A stretch of DNA of 64,000 bases from Saccharospirillum sp043196875 (GCF_043196875.1 NZ_JBEBMX010000003.1:186001-250000); one strand, 5' to 3'; positions 44,312 through 55,862 are shown, numbered from the stretch's first letter. Made by a program: numbers and translations. The notes: generated from the sequence alone by a model not told the origin.

Positions 44312-44773
44312 CTAACCTTTGTCGGCCGGGTCATCCGACTGCTCCGTTGCTTGTAACGCAGCGACCATGCCTTTCAATACTGACAGCATTGTCTCACGAC
44401 TTTTCTGGCTATAGCCGGCAACACCACCAAGCACCAGAGCAATCAGCGTCGCCCGATCGGAATGTTGCTTGATAAACTGGGTAGAGGTACCACCCAGAAC
44501 ACCACTCAGGATCGTTTCAATGCCGGGCAATGCAATATCATTCATTGCAGCGGCGCGTCTGCGTTTTTGTCGGTTATGCCTGGCGCGTAAAACGGCCATC
44601 ACCAACAAAATAACAACACAGAAAATACCGCCGGTTGCCGCAGCCGCCCAAGCAGGATGCAACACTTCTTGCAGCCCCAGAAATACCGCCACGCCGAACC
44701 AGATTCCGACCAACGCAATACCCACGAAAGAAAGGCCCAAGCCTGTGGCTTGGACCTTTAACTGTTCTAGCAT
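44312..44773 (-). CDS. Small two-helix membrane protein
   Basis: A 153-residue protein with two adjacent membrane helices (about 12-34, GLSFVGIALVGIWFGVAVFL; and about 43-62, ATGGIFCVVILLVMAVL), a basic stretch (RARHNRQKRRRAAA), and a soluble C-terminal part with GVLGGTSTQFIKQHSDRATL. The two-helix layout is like YqjE/holin-X type proteins that accompany DUF883 proteins, but I recognise no exact family. It lies 30 nt downstream of the DUF883 gene and ends before a terminator, so the two form an operon. Confidence 0.65.
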   Translation of the reverse strand: MLEQLKVQATGLGLSFVGIALVGIWFGVAVFLGLQEVLHPAWAAAATGGIFCVVILLVMAVLRARHNRQKRRRAAAMNDIALPGIETILSGVLGGTSTQFIKQHSDRATLIALVLGGVAGYSQKSRETMLSVLKGMVAALQATEQSDDPADKG

Positions 44774-44803
44774 GGTTCCCTCACCTCTCGTGCTCCGATT
44801 GGT

Positions 44804-45082
44804 TTACTTACTCAGCAACTTGCCAAGCATCATACCAATTCCGAACGACAAAGCGACTGAAGACAAGGGGTGTTGACTGATTTCAGATTCAGCGCTGTTA
44901 ATCGCCTTGTTGGCCGGTTCCCAGGCTTCATTTGCTGCCCGCTTCACTCGGTCACGACCTTCACTGGCCTTGCGTTCAGTCAGGTCTCTTAGTGAGCCGG
45001 TGATATCTGACAAATCCGCCTTTAATTTGGAAATTTCTGCTTTCAGTTGTTCCAACTCGTCTGCTGATTTTTCAGTTGCCAT
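44804..45082 (-). CDS. ElaB/YqjD/DUF883-family tail-anchored protein
   Basis: A 92-residue protein resembling YqjD and ElaB, C-tail-anchored inner-membrane proteins that bind stationary-phase ribosomes in E. coli. The N-terminal two thirds is an amphipathic coiled coil (SADELEQLKAEISKLKADLS, TERKASEGRDRVKRAANEAW), and the tail is one hydrophobic helix (PLSSVALSFGIGMMLGKLL) ending with a short basic end. The usual GxxxG pattern is replaced by FGIGMMLG. It is the first gene of a two-gene leftward operon with the small membrane protein. Growth-phase control is likely from the family but no site was identified. Confidence 0.82.
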   Translation of the reverse strand: MATEKSADELEQLKAEISKLKADLSDITGSLRDLTERKASEGRDRVKRAANEAWEPANKAINSAESEISQHPLSSVALSFGIGMMLGKLLSK

Positions 45083-45563
45083 GATTCATTTCCCTTTTTT
45101 CAATTTAACCGTTGCTCAAAATAAGCGTGTTAATAAGAGCGATGAATATAAAGTCGTTACTTCTTGGCGACTTGCTACTAGAGATGAGACTGACGAAGTG
45201 CATTTCAAGCCAAAGCAAAAAATTAGACAAGCTGGCTTTACATTTGATGTTAGGAAGTTGATAAGTGGTTCAATAAATGTCGTTATCTTTTACCGATATG
45301 CGGCCGAACAGGGTAATTTTCTGTTACTCCTTAACAAAAAACCAAATAGTCTTTACATAAAATATTTTTAATTGGGCTCAATTGCATAGCGATTGCTTTT
45401 AGTTTGAAGTTCAAAAAGTTCAGAGCACAACAAACCGGCAGACCATTGCCGTTTATGCAAAAGAAAATCCGTCAGTAACCCAAGGCTGTGCAGCAGAAAT
45501 TCAAGTAACGCATCGGAGGCCCGGTGATACTGATTTTAGGCTTTTGGTACAGGAGCAGGACAG
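45083..45563. other. AT-rich intergenic region without a recognised gene
   Basis: This stretch is visibly richer in A and T than its surroundings. A rightward frame (45081-45371, about 96 codons) is open, but it begins across the start codon of the DUF883 gene, lacks a Shine-Dalgarno sequence and resembles nothing I know. It could be decayed foreign DNA or simply a long regulatory gap. Confidence 0.4.
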
Positions 45564-45594
45564 CGTGGCACACCAGCTATTGCTGGCTGCCACG
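45564..45594. other. Strong stem-loop after nfuA
   Basis: CGTGGCA/TGCCACG closes an inner CCAGC-TATT-GCTGG hairpin about 26 nt past the nfuA stop. There is no T-tract on either strand, so it may be an mRNA-stabilising or factor-dependent 3' end rather than an intrinsic terminator. Confidence 0.6.
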
Positions 45595-45619
45595 TTCAAC
45601 AAGGCAGGTGGGGTTCTGA

Positions 45620-46213
45620 TTAGGCTTGGTAGTAGGCGTTTTCAGTAACCGTATGGTCGGTTACATCGCGAATACCAGCCAGACCCGGTACTTTTTCCAG
45701 CAAGGTCGCTTCTACACCGTTTTTCAGCGTGATATCAACCGCCGAGCAACCCTGGCAACCACCGCCAAACCGCAGTACAGCGACGTTCTGGTCGGTCAGT
45801 TCTTCCAGACTGACTTCACCACCGTGCGATGCCAGACCCGGATTAATTTCGGTGAACAGAATGTAATTCACCTGATCCTGCAGCGGGCTGTCGCTGGTCA
45901 CTTTGGGCATCTTGGCGTTCGGCGCCTTGATGGTCAGCTGACCGCCCATTTGATCCTTGGCGAAATCAACCACGGCTTCATCCAGATACGGCAAGCTGTT
46001 TTTTTCCAGGTAAACCCGGAACTGGCTCAGTTCGATGATCTCGTCGTTGTCTTTTTCTTCACCCGGCCGGCAATAGGCCAGACAGGTTTCGGCATATTTG
46101 GTGCCCGGCTGAGTGACGAACATGCGTACGGAGACACCATCGCTGCTCTGCTTTGCCAGCAAACCGGCCAGGTACTCCTGGGCCGATTCGGTAATGTTCA
46201 TTTGAATATCCAT
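45620..46213 (-). CDS. nfuA: Fe-S biogenesis protein NfuA
   Basis: Scaffold/carrier that delivers 4Fe-4S clusters to apoproteins, 197 residues. The N-terminal degenerate A-type domain (MNITESAQEYLAGLLAKQ, AYCRPGEEKDNDEI) has lost the A-type cysteine set, as in E. coli NfuA, and the C-terminal Nfu domain carries CQGC in FGGGCQGCSAVDITLKNG, the cluster ligands. LTIKAPNAKMPKV is a strong family marker. I start at ATG 46213 (MDIQMNITES), 8 nt after GGAG; an ATG four codons later is possible. It is divergent from metH, whose cofactor cycle does not need Fe-S, so the neighbours are probably independent. Confidence 0.95.
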   Translation of the reverse strand: MDIQMNITESAQEYLAGLLAKQSSDGVSVRMFVTQPGTKYAETCLAYCRPGEEKDNDEIIELSQFRVYLEKNSLPYLDEAVVDFAKDQMGGQLTIKAPNAKMPKVTSDSPLQDQVNYILFTEINPGLASHGGEVSLEELTDQNVAVLRFGGGCQGCSAVDITLKNGVEATLLEKVPGLAGIRDVTDHTVTENAYYQA

Positions 46214-46431
46214 GCCACTGACTCCGTGGGAAGGTCGATTTCGAGTCGGCGTGCATTCTACCCAATTAAACGCCAACCCTGAATACCTGAGTGTTTTGGT
46301 CGGGTTTGTAGATGGGATTCACGCGCGACTTTTCAAGTCGCTTGGGGGGAGAAGCTTAACGGGAGACGGGAGATGCTGGCTTGATTGGCTGCCATCCACC
46401 CTAGCCTGAGCGGAAACCCAAGAGATAACGG
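46214..46431. other. nfuA upstream region
   Basis: No gene is apparent between the nfuA start and the metH promoter area. It holds a 7-bp hairpin GCGACTT-TTC-AAGTCGC (46325-46341) of unknown role. Confidence 0.5.
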
Positions 46432-46463
46432 TATAATTTCTATATCAAAGTTTTTTGATATAG
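46432..46463. promoter_or_regulatory. Predicted metH -10 element and perfect inverted repeat
   Basis: TATAAT (46432-46437) is followed by CTATATCAAA-GTTT-TTTGATATAG (46440-46463), a perfect 10-bp inverted repeat that would cover the transcription start. The -35 region is poor. AT-rich repeats of this ArsR-operator shape recall the SahR sites described upstream of metH/ahcY, but I cannot verify the match. Confidence 0.5.
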
Positions 46464-46505
46464 ATTGAAAGTTGCGCTCTTATGGTGTTTCATTAGCAAC
46501 CCTCA

Positions 46506-46547
46506 GCAGCCGCAGAGCTGCCCTGCTACCGTCCTACCATTAGGACG
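46506..46547 (+). promoter_or_regulatory. Structured metH leader
   Basis: Two hairpins lie in the leader: GCAGC-CGCAGA-GCTGC (46506-46521) and CGTCCTA-CCAT-TAGGACG (46530-46547). They do not match the cobalamin or SAH riboswitch consensus that I recall. Confidence 0.4.
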
Positions 46548-46589
46548 TCGGCTCACAACACAACTCTCCAACACAACAGCGGACCTTCA

Positions 46590-47619
46590 ATGAACGCAGC
46601 CAGCCAAGCTTCCACTACCGAACGCCTGCAGCAGATACTGCGCCAGCGCGTTATGGTGCTCGACGGCGCCATGGGCACCTCCATTCAGGGTTATCCGCTG
46701 GAAGAAGCTGATTTCCGCAAAGGTCATTTTGAAGATCACCCCAGCCCACTCAAAGGCAACAACGACCTGCTGTCGTTGACCCGGCCGGAAATCATCGAAG
46801 AAATCCACGATTCGTTTTTTGCCGTCGGTTGCGACTTCGCCTGCACCAACGCCTTCAGCGCCACCACCATCGCCCAGGCGGATTACGGCTTGGAATACGC
46901 GGTGCGCGATATCAACATCGCCGCAGCCCAGTGCGCGCGCCGCAGCGCCGATCGCTGGACGGAAAAAACACCGGATCAACCGCGCTTTGTGGTCGGCTGC
47001 TTAGGCCCGACCAACCGCACGGCTTCCATCTCGCCGGATGTGAACGACCCTGGCAAACGTCTGGTCAGTTTCGACGACCTGGTGACCGCCTACCGCGAGG
47101 CGGCCGATGCACTGGTCGATGGCGGCGTCGATATCATCATGGTGGAAACCGTCTTCGACACGCTGAACGCCAAAGCCGCTGTGTTTGCGGTGCTGCAATT
47201 GAAAGAAGAGCGCGGCATCGACCTGCCGTTGATGGTCTCCGGCACCATCACCGACGCCAGCGGTCGTACTTTGTCGGGCCAGACGCCGGAAGCCTTCTGG
47301 GTGTCGCTACAACATGGCGAGTTATTCAGCATCGGCCTGAATTGCGCCCTGGGTGCCGACGACATGCTGCCGCACATCATCGCGCTCGATAAACACGCCG
47401 ATTGTCTGGTCTCCGCTCACCCCAACGCCGGCCTGCCCAACGAATTCGGCGAATACGATCAGGACCCGGCGCAGATGGCTGCGCTGGTTGAACCTTATTT
47501 ATCGGAAGGCCACGTCAACATCATTGGTGGTTGCTGTGGCACCACACCGGCGCATCTGGCGCAGTTGAAAGCGTTGGCCGATCGTTATTCACCTCGCCAG
47601 CCGAAGGCGGAGGTTGTCG

Positions 47620-47630
<11 letters not shown>
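46590..47630 (+). CDS. metH: Methionine synthase, N-terminal homocysteine-binding part (split MetH, first ORF)
   Basis: The homocysteine-methyltransferase domain of cobalamin-dependent methionine synthase, 346 residues. The start region RVMVLDGAMGTSIQGYPL and the zinc-binding cysteines in GLNCALGAD and GGCCGTTPAHL are intact, so the domain should bind Zn and homocysteine. In E. coli the same domain is followed without a break by the folate, cobalamin and activation domains, 1227 residues in all. Here the frame stops after PRQPKAEVVDAV in the linker after domain 1, and the rest is in the next ORF in another frame. The ATG is preceded by a purine-poor leader, so the Shine-Dalgarno sequence is weak. 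See the finding on the split. Confidence 0.93.
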
Positions 47631-50322
<2,692 letters not shown>

Positions 50323-50346
50323 ACTATTGGAGCACGACGAGGCGCT

Positions 50347-51045
50347 TTATACGTAGGTCGACAGAGCGGTCCTGGGCACCAGGCTGGCGCGTTCTGACAG
50401 CTGCTTCTGCAAGGCCCCCAAGGTATTGAAATAGGTACCGTCTAAGCTCCTGCGATAACGATCCACTGGTGGTCCTGCGTCTTCAACAAATTCGCGGAAG
50501 CGGAAAATCTCGCTGAAATTATCCTTGGTCAGGTCCCAGGTGCCGGCCGGGCCGAGGACACTGCGGCTGATGTCGAGCATTTCCATGACGCCGTCACGAT
50601 AAGCGGCCATGGCGTCGTCCAGACCCAGAGTCGAGGCCATGCTTTTAATAAAGCTTTTGTCTTCGTCGGTCAGCAGGTCACCCAGTACTACCGTTTCACC
50701 CTGGTCGTCCACACTGATGTCCCAGGACTCCCGTCTGAGCTCTGGTACAAATTCAGCCACCAGTTCTTCCAATTGCTCGGTCTTGGCCAAGGCTGCAGAC
50801 GCCGGAAAACGCAACGGCCCAAGACCATATAGCATGGCATCCATTTTGGCCCTGCCATCCGCCGCCTTCTGTTCCAGCGTCGGATCTGGCGAGGCCGCCT
50901 CAATGGTGATTTCTGCCGTGGCGAAGTCGGCCAAATCGACTTCCGGTAATGGCGAACCTTCAATGATTTTATGGCGCGATGTGGTGGTTGCCGCCTGGTC
51001 TCCTTGAGCCGGAGCGATCGCCACATTATTAATGATCAGTGTCAT
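50347..51045 (-). CDS. Protein of unknown function
   Basis: A 232-residue soluble, acidic protein with no signal peptide or membrane helix; not recognised. It has a disordered-looking start (IINNVAIAPAQGDQAATT), a central helical region with TLEQKAADGRAKMDAMLYG and a segment LTDEDKSFIKSMASTLGLDD, then LLDISRSVLGP-like helices (EMLDISRSVLGPAGTW) and a C-terminal tail. The helical, low-Cys composition is like small cytosolic or secreted effector-type proteins but proves nothing. ATG 51045 (MTLIINN) is favoured because GAGGG lies about 7 nt upstream; an ATG two codons earlier is too close to it. It converges with metH, 24 nt apart. Confidence 0.65.
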   Translation of the reverse strand: MTLIINNVAIAPAQGDQAATTTSRHKIIEGSPLPEVDLADFATAEITIEAASPDPTLEQKAADGRAKMDAMLYGLGPLRFPASAALAKTEQLEELVAEFVPELRRESWDISVDDQGETVVLGDLLTDEDKSFIKSMASTLGLDDAMAAYRDGVMEMLDISRSVLGPAGTWDLTKDNFSEIFRFREFVEDAGPPVDRYRRSLDGTYFNTLGALQKQLSERASLVPRTALSTYV

Positions 51046-51182
51046 ACCCATCCCTCAGTTACACCCTTGCTTTTAAAGTTATCGGCGTAAGCGCCTTGAG
51101 GTTAAATCGGCAGGAGTCGCATCTGTCCGCTGGCGTCTCTGATCTTTCTTGATTCGCTGTCAGCCACGGCCTTTACTGCTTG

Positions 51183-51224
51183 TTGACTCAGGTCAAGATC
51201 CCTCCATGCCGGTTGCGCGATAGT
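51183..51224 (+). promoter_or_regulatory. ANR/FNR-type site and -10 element upstream of cydA
   Basis: TTGAC-TCAG-GTCAA (51183-51196) is a symmetric FNR/ANR box. A -10-like GATAGT is at 51219-51224. The distance puts the box centre at about -41.5 from a start near 51231, the class II activation position. Confidence 0.65.
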
Positions 51225-51295
51225 TGCCATCGCAAAATCCGAACCGACCGGTCACCGTGCCGGCCACTCCATTCCCGGTCTCTGAGGATGTGACC

Positions 51296-52858
51296 ATGAA
51301 TGAAACCCTGATCGAGCTTTCCAGGCTGCAGTTCGCCCTGACAGCCATGTATCACTTTATCTTCGTGCCGCTGACCCTGGGCATGACCTTTATGTTGGCG
51401 ATTATGGAGTCCGTCTATGTGATGACGGGCAAAACCATTTATCGCGACATGACCAAGTTCTGGGGCAAGCTGTTTGGTATCAACTTCGCGCTCGGTGTTG
51501 CCACCGGCATCACTATGGAATTCCAGTTCGGTATGAACTGGTCGTACTACTCGCACTACGTGGGTGATATTTTTGGCGCGCCACTGGCGATTGAAGGTTT
51601 GATGGCCTTCTTCCTGGAATCCACCTTTATCGGTCTGTTCTTCTTCGGCTGGGATCGACTGAGCCGTGTGCAGCATTTGGCCGTCACCTGGCTGGTTGCG
51701 CTGGGCTCCAACCTTTCAGCGTTGTGGATTCTGATCGCTAACGGCTGGATGCAATACCCCATCGGCAGCGCGTTGAACCTCGATACCATGCGCATGGAAA
51801 TGCAGAGCTTTGCCGAGGTACTGCTGAACCCGGTCGCTCAGGTGAAATTCGTGCACACCGTCTCTGCCGGTTACGTCACCGCTGCCATCTTTGTGCTGGC
51901 GATTTCCGCTTATTATCTGTTGCGCAACCGCCACATTGCTTTCGCGCGGCGCTCGTTCGCCATTGCTGCAAGCTTTGGTCTGGCGTCTACGCTGTCGGTC
52001 ATCATTCTCGGTGACGAAAGCGGTTACGAGCTGGGCGACGTGCAGCAAGTGAAACTGGCTGCGGTCGAAGCCGAATGGGAAACCGAACCCGCTCCGGCTG
52101 GCTTTACGCTGATCGGCTTCCCTAATGACGAAACCGAATCCACCGATTTCGCCATCAAGATTCCCTGGGTAATGGGCATCATCGCGACGCGTTCGTTGGA
52201 TGAAGAAGTGGTCGGTCTGAAGGATCTCAAAGAGATTCACCGCGAGCGCATCATCAGCGGCGTCGACGCCTACGCGCTGCTCGATGAAGTCCGCGCCGGT
52301 ACCGCAACGGACGAACAGCAAGCGGTGTTCGATGCCAACAAAGACGACCTCGGCTACGCCATGCTGCTGCAGCCATTTACCGACGACATCACCAAGCCAT
52401 CGCAAGCGGCCATCGATAACGCCGTTGAATACAGCATCCCGAAAGTGGCACCGCTGTTCTGGAGCTTCCGCATCATGGTCGCCTCCGGTTTCCTGATGCT
52501 GGCGGTCTTCCTCTATGCCTTCTGGCTGAGTACCCGTCACCGCATCGCCAAGCCGCGCTGGTTCTTGAAAGTGGCGCTGTTCTCACTGCCGCTGCCGTGG
52601 ATTGCCTGTGAAGCCGGTTGGTTTGTCGCTGAATACGGTCGTCAACCCTGGGCGATTGCCGAAGTACTGCCGGTGCATACGGCGGTGTCTAACCTGGCGG
52701 TCAGCGATGTGGTGCTGACACTGCTTGGCATCACACTGTTCTACACCGTCATGTTTATTCTCGGTTTCTATCTGATGCAGAAATTCGCCCGCAAAGGCCC
52801 GAGCGATGACAGCGCCGAAACCGACACTGATTACGCCTTGAAAGGAGTGCAGTCATGA
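51296..52858 (+). CDS. cydA: Cytochrome bd ubiquinol oxidase subunit I
   Basis: Catalytic subunit of the high-affinity bd-type terminal oxidase, which reduces O2 to water with ubiquinol. It is 520 residues, the long-Q-loop (E. coli-like) form. Heme ligands are visible: His20 in the first helix (TAMYHFIFVPLT, b595), His in VKFVHTVSAG (b558) and Met in WSFRIMVASGF (b558). Conserved acidic residues AIEGLMAFFLESTFIG and the Q-loop GFTLIGFPNDETES to GYAMLLQPFTDDI are present. ATG 51296 has GAGGA about 7 nt upstream; the frame extends earlier but without homology. First gene of cydAB-cydX-cydDC, below an ANR/FNR-type site. Confidence 0.97.
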   Translation: MNETLIELSRLQFALTAMYHFIFVPLTLGMTFMLAIMESVYVMTGKTIYRDMTKFWGKLFGINFALGVATGITMEFQFGMNWSYYSHYVGDIFGAPLAIEGLMAFFLESTFIGLFFFGWDRLSRVQHLAVTWLVALGSNLSALWILIANGWMQYPIGSALNLDTMRMEMQSFAEVLLNPVAQVKFVHTVSAGYVTAAIFVLAISAYYLLRNRHIAFARRSFAIAASFGLASTLSVIILGDESGYELGDVQQVKLAAVEAEWETEPAPAGFTLIGFPNDETESTDFAIKIPWVMGIIATRSLDEEVVGLKDLKEIHRERIISGVDAYALLDEVRAGTATDEQQAVFDANKDDLGYAMLLQPFTDDITKPSQAAIDNAVEYSIPKVAPLFWSFRIMVASGFLMLAVFLYAFWLSTRHRIAKPRWFLKVALFSLPLPWIACEAGWFVAEYGRQPWAIAEVLPVHTAVSNLAVSDVVLTLLGITLFYTVMFILGFYLMQKFARKGPSDDSAETDTDYALKGVQS

Positions 52859-53997
52859 TCGATTACGAACTGCTGCGAGTCATCTGGTGGTTACTGGTCG
52901 GCGTGCTGCTGATCGGTTTCGCCATCGCCGATGGTTTCGACCTGGGCGTCGGCTCTTTGCTGACGCTGGTCGGTCGTAGCGACGAAGAACGTCGCGTGAT
53001 GATCAATACCATTGGTCCACACTGGGACGGCAACCAGGTTTGGTTTATCACCGCCGGTGGTGCCATCTTTGCTGCCTTCCCGTTCATCTACGCCACCGCT
53101 TTTTCCGGTTTCTACCTGGCGCTGTTCGTTACCCTGGCGGCGCTGTGGATGCGTCCGATCGGTTTCGATTACCGCTCCAAGCTGGACAACCCGACCTGGC
53201 GTAAAGCCTGGGACTGGGCGCTGTTCGCCGGTGGCTTTGTGCCTGCGCTGATCTTCGGCGTCGCCTTTGGCAACGTCATTCAGGGCGTGCCCTTCACCTT
53301 TGATGATGTACTGAAAGTCACCTATCACGGTTCTTTCTTTGGCTTGCTGAATCCGTTTGCCATCCTCACCGGTCTGGTCAGTGTGGCCATGCTGTTGATG
53401 CACGGCGCGGTCTGGCTGCAACTGAAAACCGACGGTGTCTTGCTGACGCGTGCTCGTTTCGTTGCCTACATTCTGGGTATTGCCACCGCCGTGCTGTTCG
53501 CTCTGGCTGGTGTCTGGGTGGCCTTCGGTATCGATGGCTATGTCATGACCGGTGCGGTGGTGACAAACGGCCCGTCCAACCCGCTGAACAGCACAGCCGT
53601 ACGCGAAGCCGGTGCCTGGATGGCTAACTACGGTCGCTTCCCGCTGTTGATTCTGGCTCCCGTAGTCGGCATCGCTGCCGCTCTGGCAACTGCCTGGTTG
53701 AGCCGCATCAGCCGCAGCGGCTGGGCTTTTGTCACCAGCAGCCTGTCCATGGCCGGCATTATCTTCACCGCCGGTGGCTCACTGTTCCCGTTCATGCTGC
53801 CCAGCTCCGCTAATCCGAGTATGTCGCTGACGGTTTGGGATGCGTCTTCCAGTGAGATGACTCTGATGATCATGCTGGTCGTCGCGCTGATTTTCGTGCC
53901 CATTATTCTGGCGTATACCTCCTGGTGTTTCTGGAAAATGCGCGGCCGTGTCCGTGAGCAAGATGTTGCATCTGGTCAGGCTCATACCCTGTATTAA
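52855..53997 (+). CDS. cydB: Cytochrome bd ubiquinol oxidase subunit II
   Basis: Structural partner of CydA, 380 residues, with about eight membrane helices. Family markers are ADGFDLGVGSLL near the start, IGPHWDGNQVWFITAGGAIFA, AFSGFYLALFVTL and GRFPLLILAPVVG. The ATG overlaps the cydA stop by 4 nt (ATGA), and AGGAG in the cydA end serves as Shine-Dalgarno, so CydA and CydB are made in proportion. It is followed after 11 nt by the small subunit gene cydX. Confidence 0.97.
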   Translation: MIDYELLRVIWWLLVGVLLIGFAIADGFDLGVGSLLTLVGRSDEERRVMINTIGPHWDGNQVWFITAGGAIFAAFPFIYATAFSGFYLALFVTLAALWMRPIGFDYRSKLDNPTWRKAWDWALFAGGFVPALIFGVAFGNVIQGVPFTFDDVLKVTYHGSFFGLLNPFAILTGLVSVAMLLMHGAVWLQLKTDGVLLTRARFVAYILGIATAVLFALAGVWVAFGIDGYVMTGAVVTNGPSNPLNSTAVREAGAWMANYGRFPLLILAPVVGIAAALATAWLSRISRSGWAFVTSSLSMAGIIFTAGGSLFPFMLPSSANPSMSLTVWDASSSEMTLMIMLVVALIFVPIILAYTSWCFWKMRGRVREQDVASGQAHTLY

Positions 53998-54008
53998 GGA
54001 GATCGACT

Positions 54009-54128
54009 ATGTGGTACTTCACTTGGATTCTCGGCGTGTTACTGGCCTGCAGTTTCGGCATCATCAACGCCATGTGGCTTGAAGCCACCGAGAATCTGGA
54101 TCGACCGCTGGATCAGGACGACGCCTGA
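54009..54128 (+). CDS. cydX: Cytochrome bd small subunit CydX
   Basis: A 39-residue single-helix membrane peptide (MWYFTWILGVLLACSFGIIN to the TENLDRPLDQDDA tail). The start MWYFTWILG is the CydX signature; in E. coli CydX is needed for stable and active bd oxidase. Shine-Dalgarno AAGGAG is 8 nt upstream, and the gene follows cydB after 11 nt. It is too short for ordinary gene calling, so it is easy to miss. A typical C-terminal charged tail follows the helix. Confidence 0.95.
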   Translation: MWYFTWILGVLLACSFGIINAMWLEATENLDRPLDQDDA

Positions 54129-54170
54129 ACCCAGGCATAGCCGTTTGAAACTCAGCAGTAAGGGTTACGC

Positions 54171-55862
54171 ATGAGCAAGCCCCGTCAGGGTGACAATACC
54201 GGTGAGAACGCCGTCGAGCTGAACTGGCTCGACGCCCAAGGCCGCTCCATCCGGGCGGCTATGACCGGACTGAAAGGCCTGGCGCTCGCCGGTCTGGTGA
54301 TCACCCTAGGGCTTTATGCCGTGCTGGCACTGATGGTTCACAATCTGTTGGTGAACGGTCAGTGGCCTGCCCTAGCCATGATGAGCGGCTTGATCGCCCT
54401 GATCGCCGCTCAATGGTTATTTTCCGAAGCTCGCTTGCGCGCACGCAGCCGGTTGGCAGAACGCCTGACCGGTCGCCTGGCCAGCGAGCTTTTTAGTCAG
54501 GGCTATGACAAAGGTTGGGTGTTATTGCGCCGTCATTCGCTGTCGGCCTGGCACGACCTGCTCACTAAACGGCTTAAAGCCGTCGAACATTTCCTCATCG
54601 ACTATTCCTTGCAACGCTGGCTGGCGAGTGTAATGCCGCTGCTGGTGTTGTTACTGGTATGGCCGATCAGTTGGGTGGCGGGTTTAATCCTGCTGCTCAC
54701 CCTGCCGCTGATGCCGCTCTTTATGTGGATCGTCGGCGTCGGCGCGGCTCAGGCACAGCGCCGCCATTTTACCGCTCTGGATCGCCTCGGCGCCTTCTTT
54801 ATGGATCGCCTGCAAGGCGCCGCCACCTTATGGACGCTGAACCAGTCCGATGCCCAGTTGCAGCGTTTTAAACAGGCGCACGGCGAACTGGAACAGCGCA
54901 CCGCTGAAGTCGTCAGGCTGGCGTTTTTATCCGCCTCGGTGCTGGATTTTCTGGCGACCCTGTCGGTCGCACTGGTCGCCGTCTATATCGGTTTCTCGCT
55001 GCTCGGCGAATTGAATTTTGGTTTCTGGGGTCGGCCATTCAATTTGGGCACGGCCCTGTTTTTATTGTTATTAACGCCGGCGTTTTTCGCCGAGTTAAAA
55101 GCCATGGGCAAGCTCTATCACGCCCGTGCCGATGCCATCGCCGCGGCCGAAGAGCTGGCCCCGGTGCTCAACCAGGCGCTGGTCAGCGATGCCGATAACG
55201 CCCGCACGCGCTTCGAACAACTCAGCGCACAGCACTGGCAGGTTTTGGGTTACGAAGGCGACGTCATTATCGATGGTGAACAGTTGCAGTTTAAGCGCGG
55301 CGATCGTGTCTGGTTGCAAGGTCCGTCCGGCGCTGGCAAATCCACCTTGATTGATGCCTTGATGGGGCTACGGCCCATCGCTGGCGACTGGCAACTCAAT
55401 GGCCAGGACGTCAGCCACTTAAAAGGCTTAAGCGGTTCCGTCGCCCTGCTGACGCAACGTCCGGTCTTGTTGCCCGGCTCGGTGCTGGAAAATATCACCC
55501 TGAATCAAGCCAGCCGTGAAACCGCTGAACAGGCCATCGAGGCCGTCGGCCTGAGCTCTTGGCTGGCACAATTACCTCACAGCCTGGATACCGAACTGGG
55601 CGAGCACCCGCCGCTGTCCGGCGGGCAGGCACAACGTCTGGCGCTGGCACGGTTGTGGGCGCTGCAACCGGAACTGGTACTGCTCGATGAACCCACCGCG
55701 CATCTGTCCGAACGCGAACACCGTGAACTGGTGGCTCTGCTGGAAGCGCGGCTGGCCGACACGACGCTGGTCTGGGTGTCGCACCGCACGCTGAACCCGA
55801 GTTTCTTTAACCGCATCTGGCACGCCGATGGCGACGGGAGGTTGCACCGTGTTGCCGCTTGA
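54171..55862 (+). CDS. cydD: Thiol reductant ABC exporter subunit CydD
   Basis: Half of the CydDC exporter, which moves glutathione and cysteine to the periplasm and is required for assembly of cytochrome bd. The 563 residues start with a six-helix ABC membrane domain, then an ATPase: Walker A GPSGAGKSTLIDAL, Q-loop LLTQRP, signature LSGGQAQRLALARLW and LLDEPTAHLSE. The putative signature-preceding acidic loop LDTELGEHPP is normal. Shine-Dalgarno AAGGG is present. It lies 42 nt after cydX, and its last 14 nt contain the start of cydC, so the two half-transporters are translated together. Confidence 0.94.
   Translation: MSKPRQGDNTGENAVELNWLDAQGRSIRAAMTGLKGLALAGLVITLGLYAVLALMVHNLLVNGQWPALAMMSGLIALIAAQWLFSEARLRARSRLAERLTGRLASELFSQGYDKGWVLLRRHSLSAWHDLLTKRLKAVEHFLIDYSLQRWLASVMPLLVLLLVWPISWVAGLILLLTLPLMPLFMWIVGVGAAQAQRRHFTALDRLGAFFMDRLQGAATLWTLNQSDAQLQRFKQAHGELEQRTAEVVRLAFLSASVLDFLATLSVALVAVYIGFSLLGELNFGFWGRPFNLGTALFLLLLTPAFFAELKAMGKLYHARADAIAAAEELAPVLNQALVSDADNARTRFEQLSAQHWQVLGYEGDVIIDGEQLQFKRGDRVWLQGPSGAGKSTLIDALMGLRPIAGDWQLNGQDVSHLKGLSGSVALLTQRPVLLPGSVLENITLNQASRETAEQAIEAVGLSSWLAQLPHSLDTELGEHPPLSGGQAQRLALARLWALQPELVLLDEPTAHLSEREHRELVALLEARLADTTLVWVSHRTLNPSFFNRIWHADGDGRLHRVAA

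Noticed and set aside
45081..45371. Possible 96-codon rightward gene in the AT-rich gap
   Set aside because: No Shine-Dalgarno sequence, starts across the start of another gene, no resemblance to known proteins; kept only as an intergenic note.
45626..46282. Rightward frame of the same length as nfuA on the other strand
   Set aside because: NfuA on the minus strand has all expected motifs; the mirror frame has none.
46464..46589. Cobalamin or SAH riboswitch before metH
   Set aside because: The conserved core sequences I recall for these riboswitches are not found; only two simple hairpins are seen.
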